A stretch of DNA of 64,000 nucleotides from Membranipora membranacea (Eukaryota > Bryozoa > Gymnolaemata > Cheilostomatida > Membraniporidae): contig OU612067.1 in the NCBI GenBank assembly GCA_914767715.1, positions 22,294,162 through 22,358,161 of the forward strand. The letters are read 5' to 3'. The notes beneath the pieces were generated by a model, which saw only the letters and a list, made by a program, of their open reading frames with translations, did not search any database and was not told where the DNA came from. A program made the translations under genes and the position numbers. Within the stretch, counting starts at the first letter, position 1. Every line of letters starts with the position of its first letter. Positions 34,901 to 46,359 of this stretch are shown here, one piece after another.

Positions 34901-37900
34901 ACTTTAATTTGTCAATCAAATGTATAATTTAGATCTGCAAGAACAGAAAATGTGTTTCAATGCTGAAATATATCATACAGCATCATCATAGTAAATCACA
35001 AAATTACGGTATTTGCTAAATCAGAGAGATGTTTTCTAACATCAGTTTACATACACTGGCCATGTTTGAAGAAGAGGCTGTTTGGTGTTTCATTATTTTG
35101 GTTTAAATCTACACTTTGGTCAGGAATTCGTAGTTTCCTCTTCCAGATTATAGTTATTGAATCAGAATTAATAGTTTGCCTATCTATATGGTGATCAGAG
35201 TATGTCACCTTTAAAGATTTCAGCGACAAGTTTAGATTTGATATTGTTTTTTTATGAAAAAATATCCGATTGAACATGTTCTTCCTACTTGTTGTTTGCC
35301 TCACAGAGCGCTATAGGTGAAGACTCTATAAAAATCCATCTTAACAACACCCTCCAGTTAAAGTGCAAAAAAACCGCCAATAGACTGTTTCTGAGCGTCA
35401 ATTTGAGCCTACTTTCGGAGCTGTCCTCTCTCCATTTAGCTGATCAAGTGTTTTCCTTGCTGTCTAAATTCTTAGTATGATAATTTTAGTGATTGTATTC
35501 CGCTCAGTGTTTTGTATGTGGTTTTCTTATCAAATTTGCAGCAGGTAATAGCATCTTATCATTTACTCTTGATAAGTTCAACCTGTATGTATGGGCCTCA
35601 TTAAGAGCGAAGAATCAGTAAGTCTAGTATGCTACTGCCATCGTTCTGCACTCTGCAGTTTCAACTGATTGACCCTTATATTAATATCTTAATACAATAA
35701 GATGAGAGACTGATAACCTCGTCGCAAAACTCGAATAGAGTATACCTTGAACTGATTGTAGGTGCTGCGGGTAGTTTGGTTTTATGTTTGAATTAAGATT
35801 GGCTCTTGATGCCCTACATTTAGTTGCCTCTCTTAGGGCAAAGCACAGTACAAACTAGTAGTATTACAGTAGGACCATTGCCCCGGCTGGGGGGGAGGGG
35901 GTCGGACGGTGGGCGAGAGTCTGGGGGGCTCAGACTACCATTGAGTATAAGCAATAGCAAAAGATCAAATATGGCTACATGTTATTAATATCCTTCCTGT
36001 GTGTAACTTTTGATGGATCTACAATTCCATATAATTATTGTGAGACACTGGACCTCTCTATAATAAGTTGACTTGTAGCTCCATCCTCCTGTCCTATCTT
36101 GATAATCTCACTAATCTATGTATTGTATTTGTTTACCTCAGCCAAGACTTGATAGGCGTTTTCCTCACCAACGTCAACGAGTTAGCGAAGCACAGTGTAA
36201 ACTTTGAACTTGTGAACCCAAAGAAGACCAAGAAGAAGAAATATGTCAACTCCGGTGAGGTAAATATTTCAGCATCCATATTAGTCTAAAAACTGGCAGC
36301 ATCAGGTCATCAGTTCTACAAATCATATACAAACTGGTTCAGGAATATTTAATTCACGAGCACGCATTATGATCAGCTACAATCTTAACAGACATGACTA
36401 TATGGATGTAGGCTCAAGTGCTCAGACAGCTCCATTGCGAGTTAGTGTCATTACATTATCAACCATCCAATTGGCTTCGAGAGTTGTCCGCTCCTTGTTT
36501 TGTATGGTTGATAATGTAATGCCACTAACTCGCAGCGGAGCCGTCTGAGCACTTAGACTACATCCATATAGTCATGTCTGTTTAAGATTGTAGCTGATCA
36601 TTATGCGTTCTCCTGAATTACATATTCCAGAACTAGTTGGTATAGGATTTGTAGAACTGTTGACCTGATGCTGTCAGTTTGGTGTTGATTTTCATACACG
36701 CCTGCAGACGATGTCCCCTCTTGCTCGCTATTTTCCGACGTTTACCCGGGATAAAGTTTTAAAATGATTGCTAAGTCTTCTTCCGGTTCAACCAACTACT
36801 CGGTTTGACACAACAAGATGACACAAAAATGCTTATTCGATGCCATCAGTAAATCTTACATAATATGTTTGATATGGAGTATGGGCCTTACTGACTATAA
36901 CCGAGTATGGGCCTTACTGACTATTACAGTCAGCTCACTCTTTCCCCAATAACATGGGCATATTATGTCCATGTCATTGAGGACGCAGCAACCTGACGGT
37001 AATATTATAGATATTGAACTAACACTGGTTGTGTAACATTGAGAGAGTTTTTGATATTTGTCAGTGAAAATTTCATCACCAACCTCTATTTTCTCTTCCA
37101 TTCTGCTTGTAGATACATGTAGACCATGCCAGGGTAGAGAAAAGTTACACATGTTTAGACTACATACAATCTGGGTAAGATAATCATACTACTGGCTCCA
37201 TCTCAACATCAAGTATATAATCATTGTGGTGTACCCAAAGACCAAAACATGTTATAGTCAGGTAGTAACTTTTGATAAAGTTGTGTCAGATTTGCATGGT
37301 AAAAATATGCTCTACTTGACATGAAATACTGATGGTGGAAAAAGTGCCTCCCCATAAGGGAAGGTAACTCTCATTCTCTGCATTATGAGGTCACTATGAT
37401 CAGGATATGCAATACAAGAGTGGATCATCATTTTACATAATTTGTTATAAAATGCGTTGTTATATGGAGATTTGTAATAATCCATCATATGTGTTAAACA
37501 AGTTGGAGTTATGCACTCAGGTGCAATTTTTTCTGTTGCTCAAACCTGAGGGTCTGTTTTACCAAGAATTTTTACATGTGTAATTCACACAAGCTTGTTT
37601 TTCGGATACACGGGCTTGTCAATCAAGAAACCAAATTATACCTAGGGTGGTTAGGTAACCCTCCTGTCTTCTGTACAATAGATGAGAAGATATTTTTCCA
37701 TATCTATGTGGTCACCGCAATTGAATGTCATCTTTCTTACTTACAAAATGATTCTGGCGAATATTATGTCATATTTTTCAAAAGGCTCCAAAGGAGCTCA
37801 AAACGCTGAAGTTTCATTATAACCGTTGAGCTTTGCTTTGAAGTTATGAGTCGGCCTTTGATATAATCGCCCTCCCCTATATAATAAATAGAGAATTCGC

Positions 37901-38346
37901 AAACTCTTGAAGATGTCCTCTCCGAACATATGAAATCATCACGTTTTACGTTGTTTGTCACTTTGGACACCATCTTGATTCGGAGTAGCATCCTCCTGAC
38001 AATGGGAAAGGCGACCTCATATGGATGGTTTCCTGGAATCAAGAATTTGTTGCTTTTTGAATCCTGTGACATCCCTGGGGAGATTTCGAAACCTCTCTGC
38101 TTAATTGAGATTGACCCTTCTGAAACACAAGGACAACATCTGTAGTTCAGCCGATAATCATTGCTATTATACTCATCACTTGTTTTACATTTTCAGAGTT
38201 CAGCTCAATTTTACAGTGGCGATAGATTTCACCGGCTCTAACGGTAACTTATCGAGTCCTCAGTCGTTACATTACCTCGGTGCTCAGATGAACCAGTATG
38301 TTACGGCCCTGAGCTCGGTTGGTACGATAGTACAAGATTATGACAG
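31946..38346 (+). CDS. copine (C2A-C2B-vWA), incomplete
   Basis: Exons: 31946-32019 ([13 protein letters not shown]), 32401-32488 ([18 protein letters not shown]), 32946-33049 ([18 protein letters not shown]), 33188-33318 (C2B start, [19 protein letters not shown]), 34732-34878 ([24 protein letters not shown]), 36142-36259 ([17 protein letters not shown], lysine run), 37113-37174 and 38197-38346 (vWA start, [24 protein letters not shown]). Copines bind phospholipid membranes through two C2 domains when calcium rises and recruit partners through the vWA domain. The Asp residues of the calcium loops (SKSDP, FGKADP, YDWDSDG) are present. Two parts are missing: the second half of C2A between 33049 and 33188, where direct splicing would hit a stop, and the rest of vWA after 38346. 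The last four exons are repeated downstream. It may be a broken gene, or the missing exons may have been lost from the assembly. Confidence 0.88.
36290..36680. repeat. 390 bp foldback element in a copine intron
   Basis: Two imperfect arms of about 180 bp (from AACTGGCAGCATCAGGTCA inward; inverse TGACCTGATGCTGTCAGTTT) meet at a loop of about 30 bases near 36480. The pairing runs nearly through both arms. No coding frame is present. The element predates the tandem duplication because copy 2 carries part of it. Confidence 0.85.
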
Positions 38347-39130
38347 GTATGAATGTAACATGACTTATTGTCTAATTGGTATGAGCTGACTAGCTGCTTG
38401 GGAGTGATATCCCTTCTATTTCATCACACCCGATCTTGTGTTTTTTTTATTGTATGAGTTGGATAGCTGGTTGGTCAACCATCTAGCTGACTGATGTTGA
38501 TATCCCGTCAATAACTCATCACCCGTCGCACTTTGGAAAGAGTTGTTTTAGCTTGCTCGTGTTGCTAACAGTGGCTTTCTGTTAGGGGTTGATAAAGAAA
38601 TGCTGATAACAACAACCCTGGCAAAGTTTATGCACTATGACTAGAATTATCCAATGAACCACCTGAAAAAGTGAAAATACCCCCCCCCCCCCCAAAACTA
38701 AGTTATATTTGCTTAGTCAAACTGACTATGCTGTAGGTGTAGCATATAGTGCTAGGTAACTCAGTAGTGCATCCATTTCTCAAGATCGTTTTGGCCAACA
38801 AAGTATATTTATGTACATGTCATACTGCTATTATATAACTTACATATTTGTGTGTAAAACTTTGATAAAATGATTGATTGATTGATTGATCGATATTGAT
38901 TGATTGTTTAGCTACCACAAAGATTAAATGTTGCAAATAAAGGATGCATATACTTTATCATAAAAGGAGCTTGCTACTGGTGTATTGAACTTGCATTTTA
39001 AAAAGTATCTCATTGACCATAATGCACATTTACCTCATGATCCACATTTGCCTTAGGAAACAGTCTACTCAAGAAATCTACTCGTGCACTTCCCGTTTGC
39101 TTGCTAACTTACCTATATATTTTTTCGTGG

Positions 39131-42100
39131 TTTCACAGCTGTACATAAGACAGAAGTGATTAAGAACACACTGGACCCTACATGGAGGGAGATGATGGTC
39201 AGTGTAGGCACTCTCTGTAATGGAGATAAAGCTAGGACACTCAAAGTAGAATGTTATGACTGGGATAGTAACGGAAGGTGCGTTTGTTTCTTATTACTTT
39301 ATATTTGTCGACCAAGATACATTTAAAATGTATCATGTGAGGTCGGAAGGTACAGAAAAAGTATTCCAATGCTGCAATATATCGTATAGCATCATCATAG
39401 TAAATCACAAAATCACGGTATTTGAAAAAAAAAGAGACTTCATGTACATTATCATTTTTATTGAGATTATAAAAGAGACATGTCTACTAACATCAGTTTT
39501 CATCTACTGGCCATATTTGAAGAAGAGATTTTTTAATCTCTACACTTTGGTCAGGTATTTGTTTATTCCTCTTCCAGATTATAGTAATTCAATCACAATT
39601 GATGGTTTGCCAATATGGTGAACTGTGGTATATTGCCTTGAAAGATTTCAGCGACAAGTTTGGATTTGATATTGATTTTTTTCAAATATCCGACCGGATA
39701 TCTTCTTCCTACTTGTTGTTTGCGTCACAGAGCACTTTAGGTAAATACTCAGTGAAAAATCCGTCATGACAACACCCTCCAGTTAAAGTGCAAATAAACC
39801 GCTAATAGACCGTTTCTGAGCATAAATTTGAGCCTACTTTCGGAGCTGTCCTCTCTCCATTTAGCTGATCAATTGTTTTCCTTGCTTTATAAATTCTCAG
39901 TATGATAATTTTAGTGATTGTATTCCGCTCAGTGTTTTGTATGTGGTTTTCTTATCAGATTTGCAGCAGGTAATAGCATCTTATCAATTACTCTTGATAA
40001 GTTCAACCTGTATGTATGGGCCTCATTAAGAGCGAAGAATCAGTAAGTCTAGTATGCTACTGCCATCGTTCTGCACTCTGCAGTTTCAACTGATTGACCC
40101 TCATATTAATATCTTAATACAATAAGATGAGAGACTGATAACCTCGTCGCAAAACTCGAATAGAGTATTCCCTGAACTGATTGTAGGTGCTGCAGGTAGT
40201 TTGGTTTTATATTTGAATTAAGATTGGCTCTTGATGCCCTACATTTAGTTGCCTCTCTCAGGGCAAAGCACAGTACAAGCAAGTAGTATTACAGTAGGAC
40301 CATTGCCCCGGCTGGGGGGAGGGGTCGGACGGTGGACAAGAGTCTTGGGGGCTCAGACTACCATTGAGTATAAGCAATAGCAAAAGATCAAATATGGCTA
40401 CATGTTATTAATTTCCTTCCTGTGTGTAACTTTTGATGGATCTACAATTCCACATATTGTGAGACACTGGACTTCTCTATAATAAGTTGACTTGTAGCTC
40501 CATCCTCCTATCCTATCTCGATAATCTCACTAATCTATGTATTGTATTTGTTTACCTCAGCCACGACTTGATAGGCGTCTTTCTCACCAACGTCAACGAG
40601 TTAGCAAAGCACAGTGTGAACTTGTGAACCCAAAGAAGACCAAGAAGAAGAAATATGTCAACTCTGGTAAGATTTCGGCATCCATATTAGTCTACGTGCT
40701 TAGACGGCTCTGTTGCAAGTTAGTGGCATTACATTATCAACCACCCAATTGCCCTCAAGAGTTGTCCGCTCCTTGTTTTGCGTGGTTGATAATGTAATGC
40801 CACTAACTCGCAACGGAGCCATCTGAGCACTTAGACTACATCCATATAGTCATGTCTGTTTAAGATTGTAGCTGATCATTATGCGTTCTCCTGAATTACA
40901 TATTCCAGAACTAGTTGGTATAGGATTTGTAGAACTTTTGACCTGATGCTGTCAGTTTGGTGTTGATTTTCGTACACGCCTGCAGACGATGTCCCCTCTT
41001 GCTCGCTATTTTCCGACGTTTACCCGGGATAAAATTTTAAAATGATCGCGAAGTCTCCTTCCGGTTCAACCAACTACTCGGTTTGACTTTGACACAACAA
41101 GATGACACAAAAATGCCTATTCGATGCCATAAGTAAATCTTACATAATATGTTTGATATGGAGAATGGGCCTTACTGACTATTACCGAGTATGGGCCTTA
41201 CTGAATATTACCGTCAGACCGCTGTATCCTCAATAAGATATTATGTCCATGTCATTGAGGATGCAGCAACCTGACGGTAATATTAAAGATATTGAACTAA
41301 CACTGGTTGTGTGGCCGTTGCCGTCGGGCGAGGGGCAAAGGTCGGGGGGGCTCAGACTAGTTGTGTAACATTGAGAGTTTTTGATATTTGTCAGTGAAAT
41401 TTTCATCACCAACCTCTATTTTCTCTTCCATTCTGCTTGTAGATACATGTAGACCATGCCAGGGTAGAGAAAAGTTACACATTTTTAGACTACATACAAT
41501 CTGGGTAAGATAATCATACTATTGGCTCCATCTCAACATCAAATATATAATCAGTATGGTGTACCCAAAGACCAAAACATGTTATAGTCAGGCAGTAACT
41601 TATAAAATATAAAAGTGATAAAGTTGTGTCAGATTTGCATGGTAAAAATATGCTCTACTTGACATGAATTACTGATGGTGGAAAAAGTGCCTCCCATAAG
41701 GGAAGGTAACTCTCATTCTCTGCATTATGATCAGGATATGCAATACAAGAGTGGAGCATCTTTTTACATAATTTGTTATAAAATGCGTTGTTATATGGAG
41801 ATTTGTAATAATCCATCATATGTGTTAAACAAGTTGGAGTTATGTACTCAGTTGGAATTTTTTCTGTTGCTCAAACCTGAGGGTCTGTTTTACCAAGAAT
41901 TTTTTACATGTGTAATTCACACAAGCTTGTTTTTCGGATACACGGGCTTGTCAATCAAGAAACCAAATAATACCTAGGGTGGTAAGGTAACCCTCCTGTC
42001 TTCTGTACAATAGATGAGAAGATATTTTTTCATATCTATGTGGTGATCGCAATTAAATGTCATCTTTCTTACTTACAAAATAATTGTGGCGAATATTATG

Positions 42101-42666
42101 TCATATTTTTCAAAAGGCTCCAAAGGAGCTCAAAACGCTGAAGTTTCATTATAACCGTTGAGCTTTGCTTTGAAGTTATGAGTCGGCCTTTGATATAATC
42201 GCCCTCCCCTATATAATAAATTGAGAATTCGCAAACTCTTGAAGTTGTCCTCTCCCAACATATGAAATCAAGTTTTACGTTGTTTGTCACTGTGGACACC
42301 ATCTTGATTCGGAGCAGCATCCTCCTGACCATGGGAAAGGCGACCTCATATGGATGGTTTCCCGGAATGTTGCTTTTTGAATCCTGTGACATCCCTGGGG
42401 AGATTTCGAAACCTCTCTGTTTAATTGAGATTGACCCTTCTGAAACACAAGGACAACATCTGTAGTTCAGCAGATAATCATTGCTATTATACTCATCACT
42501 TGTTTTACATTTTCAGAGTTCAGCCCAATTTCACAGCGGCAATAGATTTCACCGGCTCTAACGGTAAACCATCGAGTCCTCAATCGTTACATTACCTCGG
42601 CGCCCAGATGAACCAGTATGTTACAGCCCTGAGCTCGGTTGGTACGATAGTACAAGATTATGACAG
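39131..42666 (+). pseudogene. second copy of four copine exons, partly broken
   Basis: Exon copies: 39131-39277, 40561-40666, 41443-41504 and 42517-42666. In the first, the acceptor GTAG has become GTGG; the next AG (39137-39138) would remove eight bases and shift the frame. The second has lost seven bases after AGTGTGAAC, which creates an early TGA, and its donor has moved upstream. The third and fourth are intact with good splice sites; the third even has Phe in TFLDYIQSG, closer to typical copines than copy 1 (Cys). As a unit it cannot be translated in full, but its last two exons could still be spliced to upstream exons as alternatives. Confidence 0.85.
40690..40957. repeat. foldback element, left arm mostly deleted (duplicate of 36290-36680)
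   Basis: The right arm and loop match the copy-1 element. The left arm starts only at GTGCTTAGACGGCTC, so roughly 130 bp of the outer left arm are gone. A hairpin of about 65 bp arms remains. Confidence 0.8.
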
Positions 42667-43030
42667 GTATGAATCTAACATGACTTATTGTCCAATTGGT
42701 ATGAGCTGACTAGCTGCTTGGGATTGATATCCCTTCTGTTTCATCCCACCCGATCTTGTGTTTTTTTTATTGTATGAGTTGGATAGCTGGTTGGTCAACC
42801 ATCTAGCTGACTGATGTTGATATCCCGTCAATAACTCATCACCCGTCGCGCTTTGGAAACCACAGTTTTTAAAGAGTTGTTTAAGCTTGCTCGTGTTGCT
42901 AACAGTGGCTTTCTGTTAGGGGTTGATAAAGAAATGCTGATAACAACAACCCTGGCAAAGTTTATGCACTATGACTAATATTATCCAATGAACCACCTGA
43001 AAAAGTGACATACTATTATTGAGTGTAAAT

Positions 43031-43064
43031 CATAGACTTAATAATAATTATTATTAAGTCTATG
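43031..43064. repeat. perfect 34 bp palindrome
   Basis: CATAGACTTAATAATAA is followed directly by its exact inverse. It lies 23 bp after the end of the copine duplication. Confidence 0.85.
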
Positions 43065-43224
43065 GTGTAAATATGTCACGTTGATGTGAAGTGGCCCTCA
43101 TTTTAAGCTCAACATCATTAATGACTATGACTATAATTCTATCCCTCTCTGATTGACTCGGAGTTGTCTGTCTATGGAAGACGAGCAATGACAAACAATT
43201 ATTTTTATTTTTCCCGAGAAAAAA

Positions 43225-43294
43225 TGTTGGTTGTGATCACACCAAGTGAACTATAACCATGGTTATAGTTCACTCGGTGAGATCACAACCAACA
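43225..43294. repeat. 70 bp palindrome, two mismatches
   Basis: The arms start TGTTGGTTGTGATC and meet at AACCATGGTT with no loop. Two mismatches occur in 34 bp. Confidence 0.85.
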
Positions 43295-43759
43295 TAGGCT
43301 GTCAACAATGAAGGGAGTTCTTTGCTGTCAATATTTATTTATTAAGCCTGAGCAGGATAAGCCAAGAAGATGAGGAACTGGGAGTTCTATGGAATATGCA
43401 AACCAAATATGAGTATGATACTATATGGCTATCTATATGTGCTTGAAAGTAATGATCTGATCTGACGATTGCAATGAACTCCTTAATAATGTAAGTACAT
43501 GAGAGGTGCAAATCACCAATCCTCATGTGGACATGAAAAAATCCATTATGTGATGTGAGTAGTCAGTAATAATTGTAACTACAGTAAATTCACCGGGCTT
43601 AGTCACATACATGTGACCAACCTTGGTGTTTTGTATTGGCCATATCAAGGATGAACCTGTTACTCCTTAGTCATATGTATGTGACTACACACATAGATTA
43701 CATGATGATGATGATCAGAGTGAGTCACTGGAGCGATAATAATGTTCAATGTTGTGATT

Positions 43760-43886
43760 GACAATGATATTTATCCACCGGACTGTTGCAGAGGGTCACC
43801 TCCTTTGGAGCATAACTATAATATAGTTATGCTCCAAAGGAGGTGACCCTCTGCAACAGTCCGGTGGATAAATATCACTGTCATTG
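43760..43886. repeat. 127 bp near-perfect palindrome
   Basis: The arms run from ACAATGATATTTATCC to AGCATAACTAT and back from 43815 on, about 60 bp each with one or two mismatches and practically no loop. Confidence 0.88.
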
Positions 43887-44340
43887 AAAGAAATCAGACA
43901 GTGGCAGTGACACATCACCACCAAAATAAGAATACATATTATGTATTCTTATTTTGGTGGTGATGTGTCACTGCCATTGTCTGATTTCTTTCTTTGTAAC
44001 CAAAAGGCACCTTTTTCTCATCTAACCTACAAATCTACCTACGTTGAGATATTGACAACCTACATTACCAGACATCATCACTCTAATCTGCTTATCATCT
44101 GCCGTTTGGTTACAAAGAAAGAAATTAGACAGTGGCAGTGACACATCACCACCAAAAAAGAATACATATTATGTATTCTTATTTTGGTGGTGATGTGTCA
44201 CTGCCACTGTCTGATTTCTTTCTTTGTAACCAAACGGCACCTTTTTCTCATCTAACCTACAAATCTACCTACGTTGAGATATTGACAACCTACATTACCA
44301 GACATCATCACTCTAATCTGCTTATCATCTGCCTCATGCT
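43886..44340. repeat. tandem pair of palindromes with 100 bp spacers
   Basis: A palindrome at 43886-43997 (arms GAAAGAAATCAGACAGTGG ..., centre at ACATATTATGT) and a second at 44105-44231 have almost the same arms. Each is followed by the same ~100 bp spacer (44001-44103 and 44233-44335), so a unit of about 230 bp is repeated twice. Confidence 0.88.
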
Positions 44341-44565
44341 CTCCCCGAAAAGCGCGTCAGAGTATCCTAAAGTTAGTTAGAGTGCCCTGAAGCCATCAGC
44401 ATGCGCCCCAACCATTAGCTACTCTGGCTGGCTAACCAACATGAACTTGATCAGCTTACATCATGGTCTCGATTATCAACAGCTAATTGCTTGATCGTAA
44501 CCAAACTTTTCGTGAAACACAAGCATAAAAATTTAATAGACAGTTTTTTTATGTGAATCTTTCAG

Positions 44566-44692
44566 GTGGAACTTGGGACTTGTAAAGATGGCAATGGTAA
44601 TGACTACCCTGGTTTCCAGTCGACAGATGACATCTCTCAATACTATCATTGCCTCCATGAGGCCGCTGCTCTCTCATCAGCAGCGGACAATG
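44566..44692 (+). CDS. exon-like block, unrecognised
   Basis: Acceptor TTTCAG before 44566, donor AATG|GTAACA after 44692, open for 42 codons (GTCKDGNGNDYPGFQ, then YYHCLHEAAALSSAAD). It follows the copine on the same strand but does not resemble the missing part of vWA. The pattern GNGNDYPGF with spaced Cys recalls small extracellular modules, but no family can be named. Confidence 0.3.
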
Positions 44693-45031
44693 GTAACAGG
44701 TTATTTTACTTATCTAGTTTTCAATGTATTGTTATGATACAAAATTGCAAAGCATGTATAGGTGTAGGCTTGATGTCATCATGGATTGGATTAGTACGAA
44801 AATCCATGCTGTCATCTTGCAGATCATTTACTAAATAACACCTCTGCAAACATTTATCTGTAAAGTGACCTCAGAGTGAATACAAGGAGTAAGTAAAATC
44901 TATCCTGTTAGCTGGTCAATCATTATTCCTGTCACTGCTACAGTCCAAACTCTCACACCCTCTCATCCTCGCTGTTGCATTGGTTAACTTGATTTTTTGT
45001 ATATAGGCATAGCTGTTAAATCCATATTCTC

Positions 45032-45262
45032 GACAGCATGGTGTAGTGGTTAGAATTTGAGAGTTGCAAGTTCGAGTCCCAGTCACTACTCATGCTGCTA
45101 AAGGAGGTGAGCTCTCCGGGCAATAGCCTAGCTTGCCCACCCTAACTTTGTACAAGTGTGCGCTGATTAAATGAGTTGTATCATTGATCTTATTTAAGCA
45201 TATTCTCATTGGCCCCCCGAAAGGGGCAATGAATTGCAAATAAAGTGAATATTATATATTTG
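45032..45262 (+). repeat. tRNA-derived SINE
   Basis: The head GGTGTAGTGGTTAGAATTTG (A box) and GTTCGAGTCCC (B box, 45069-45079) sit at tRNA spacing. A body follows, then a CCCCCCGAAAGGGG hairpin and AATAAAGTGAAT near the 3' end. The stems do not fold as a working tRNA. Limits are approximate. Confidence 0.75.
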
Positions 45263-45748
45263 ACAGCTCTGATTTTCACACACATGTGTCTCACAGCTGA
45301 AGACTAGATTAGATCTAATTTATAACAAGCGAAATGATTATAAAAACTTGAAAACTGTTGAAGAGGCTGAATATGATGCAGATTTATTACATGAAAAGCG
45401 ACACCCCACTCCCCCAACATGACAATCTCGATAAGACCTTTAGTCTGCTTATACTCTGTATGAGACATTTAAGAACATCTCACCCACCAGAATCAGACTA
45501 TGTACAGTCCAACATACATTGTCAAGGCCCCAATAAGAGGCACATGGTGTCTGAATCTCCCTGCTTAGTTCATTGTTTAGGTCTTTGTTCTTATCTCAAT
45601 TATCTTTCTTTGAAAAAATCCTTCCGCATATGTCAACAGTCTAATCAATCAACTTTTCCTGTGTTTTTTGATCATCGTATTTGTTGAATACCTCCATACG
45701 CTCATTTAGCTGTGTATAATCCAATATCAATTAGTTTTCTTTCACTAG

Positions 45749-45930
45749 AAACCTGCGAAAATAAGGAGCAAGGAGAAACCTTTCCATCCATGCAAGCTCT
45801 TACCCTGCTGCCTCTTGTCCAGCAGCACTAGGAAACACCAAATAGGAACAGAAAGCAACCAGAGACTTAATCAGCTGAAGAAAGAGAACTCCTTACAAAT
45901 TTCCACATCAGCAATCAATGTTTGCAGAGG
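45749..45930 (+). CDS. exon-like block encoding a charged segment, unrecognised
   Basis: Acceptor TTCACTAG before 45749 and donor AGAGG|GTAAGG after 45930 bound a 60-codon open frame ending with a helix-like stretch (ESNQRLNQLKKENSLQIST). A second open block, also helix-like (QLENKFIKRFEQDKA), lies at 46293-46354 before GTTAGT, and a short block at 47202 has a TTTCAG acceptor. Phases of the first two do not match cleanly, so they may not form one gene. Confidence 0.3.
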
Positions 45931-46359
45931 GTAAGGATACTGAACTGATAAGATTATATGGGAGACTAATTTGTGGGCTCAAACTTTGCTTGGGTCACTG
46001 AAATGGAAATTCTATTTTCATTACCCTAACCGAACCAGTGTTGGGTTAGGTCAGGGTTTCAATTATGGAATGACATTTCCAGCAACCCAAGCAAACTATG
46101 AATTGAGCAATCAAACTAGTATGTACTGTATACTCTCTGAAGCCTTATCATAATTCTTACTTTGCGATGTTTTATTATCAGGGTACAATGTGGTGTGTAG
46201 TGGTGAAATAGTTCGACAGTGATTATTCAAGGTTTCAAGAAGTATGATATACACTTATTTGAAGCATATTATACTGTTCTTTGAACCTGGAGCAAACAGG
46301 CCCACAAAAACAGCTGGAGAACAAGTTTATCAAAAGGTTTGAGCAAGACAAAGCAGGTT

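Larger units (their letters stand above)
34200..43008 (+). repeat. 4.4 kb tandem duplication of the copine C2B/vWA exon block
   Basis: Copy 1 is about 34200-38672 and copy 2 about 38673-43008. Each begins with GAAAATA and a long C run and ends CCACCTGAAAAAGTGA. The copies are similar throughout, introns included, with small indels. The unit carries four exons (phase 2 to phase 2), so it could in principle be read twice in frame. Confidence 0.92.

Noticed and set aside
37764-38145. Open frames of up to 102 codons before the copine exon at 38197, repeated in the second copy at 42096-42465
   Set aside because: They differ by indels between the two copies and include no copine motif; they are intron sequence.
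43886-44340. CRISPR-like repeat-spacer pattern
   Set aside because: Only two units, each palindromic, with identical spacers, in an animal genome; this is a tandem foldback repeat.
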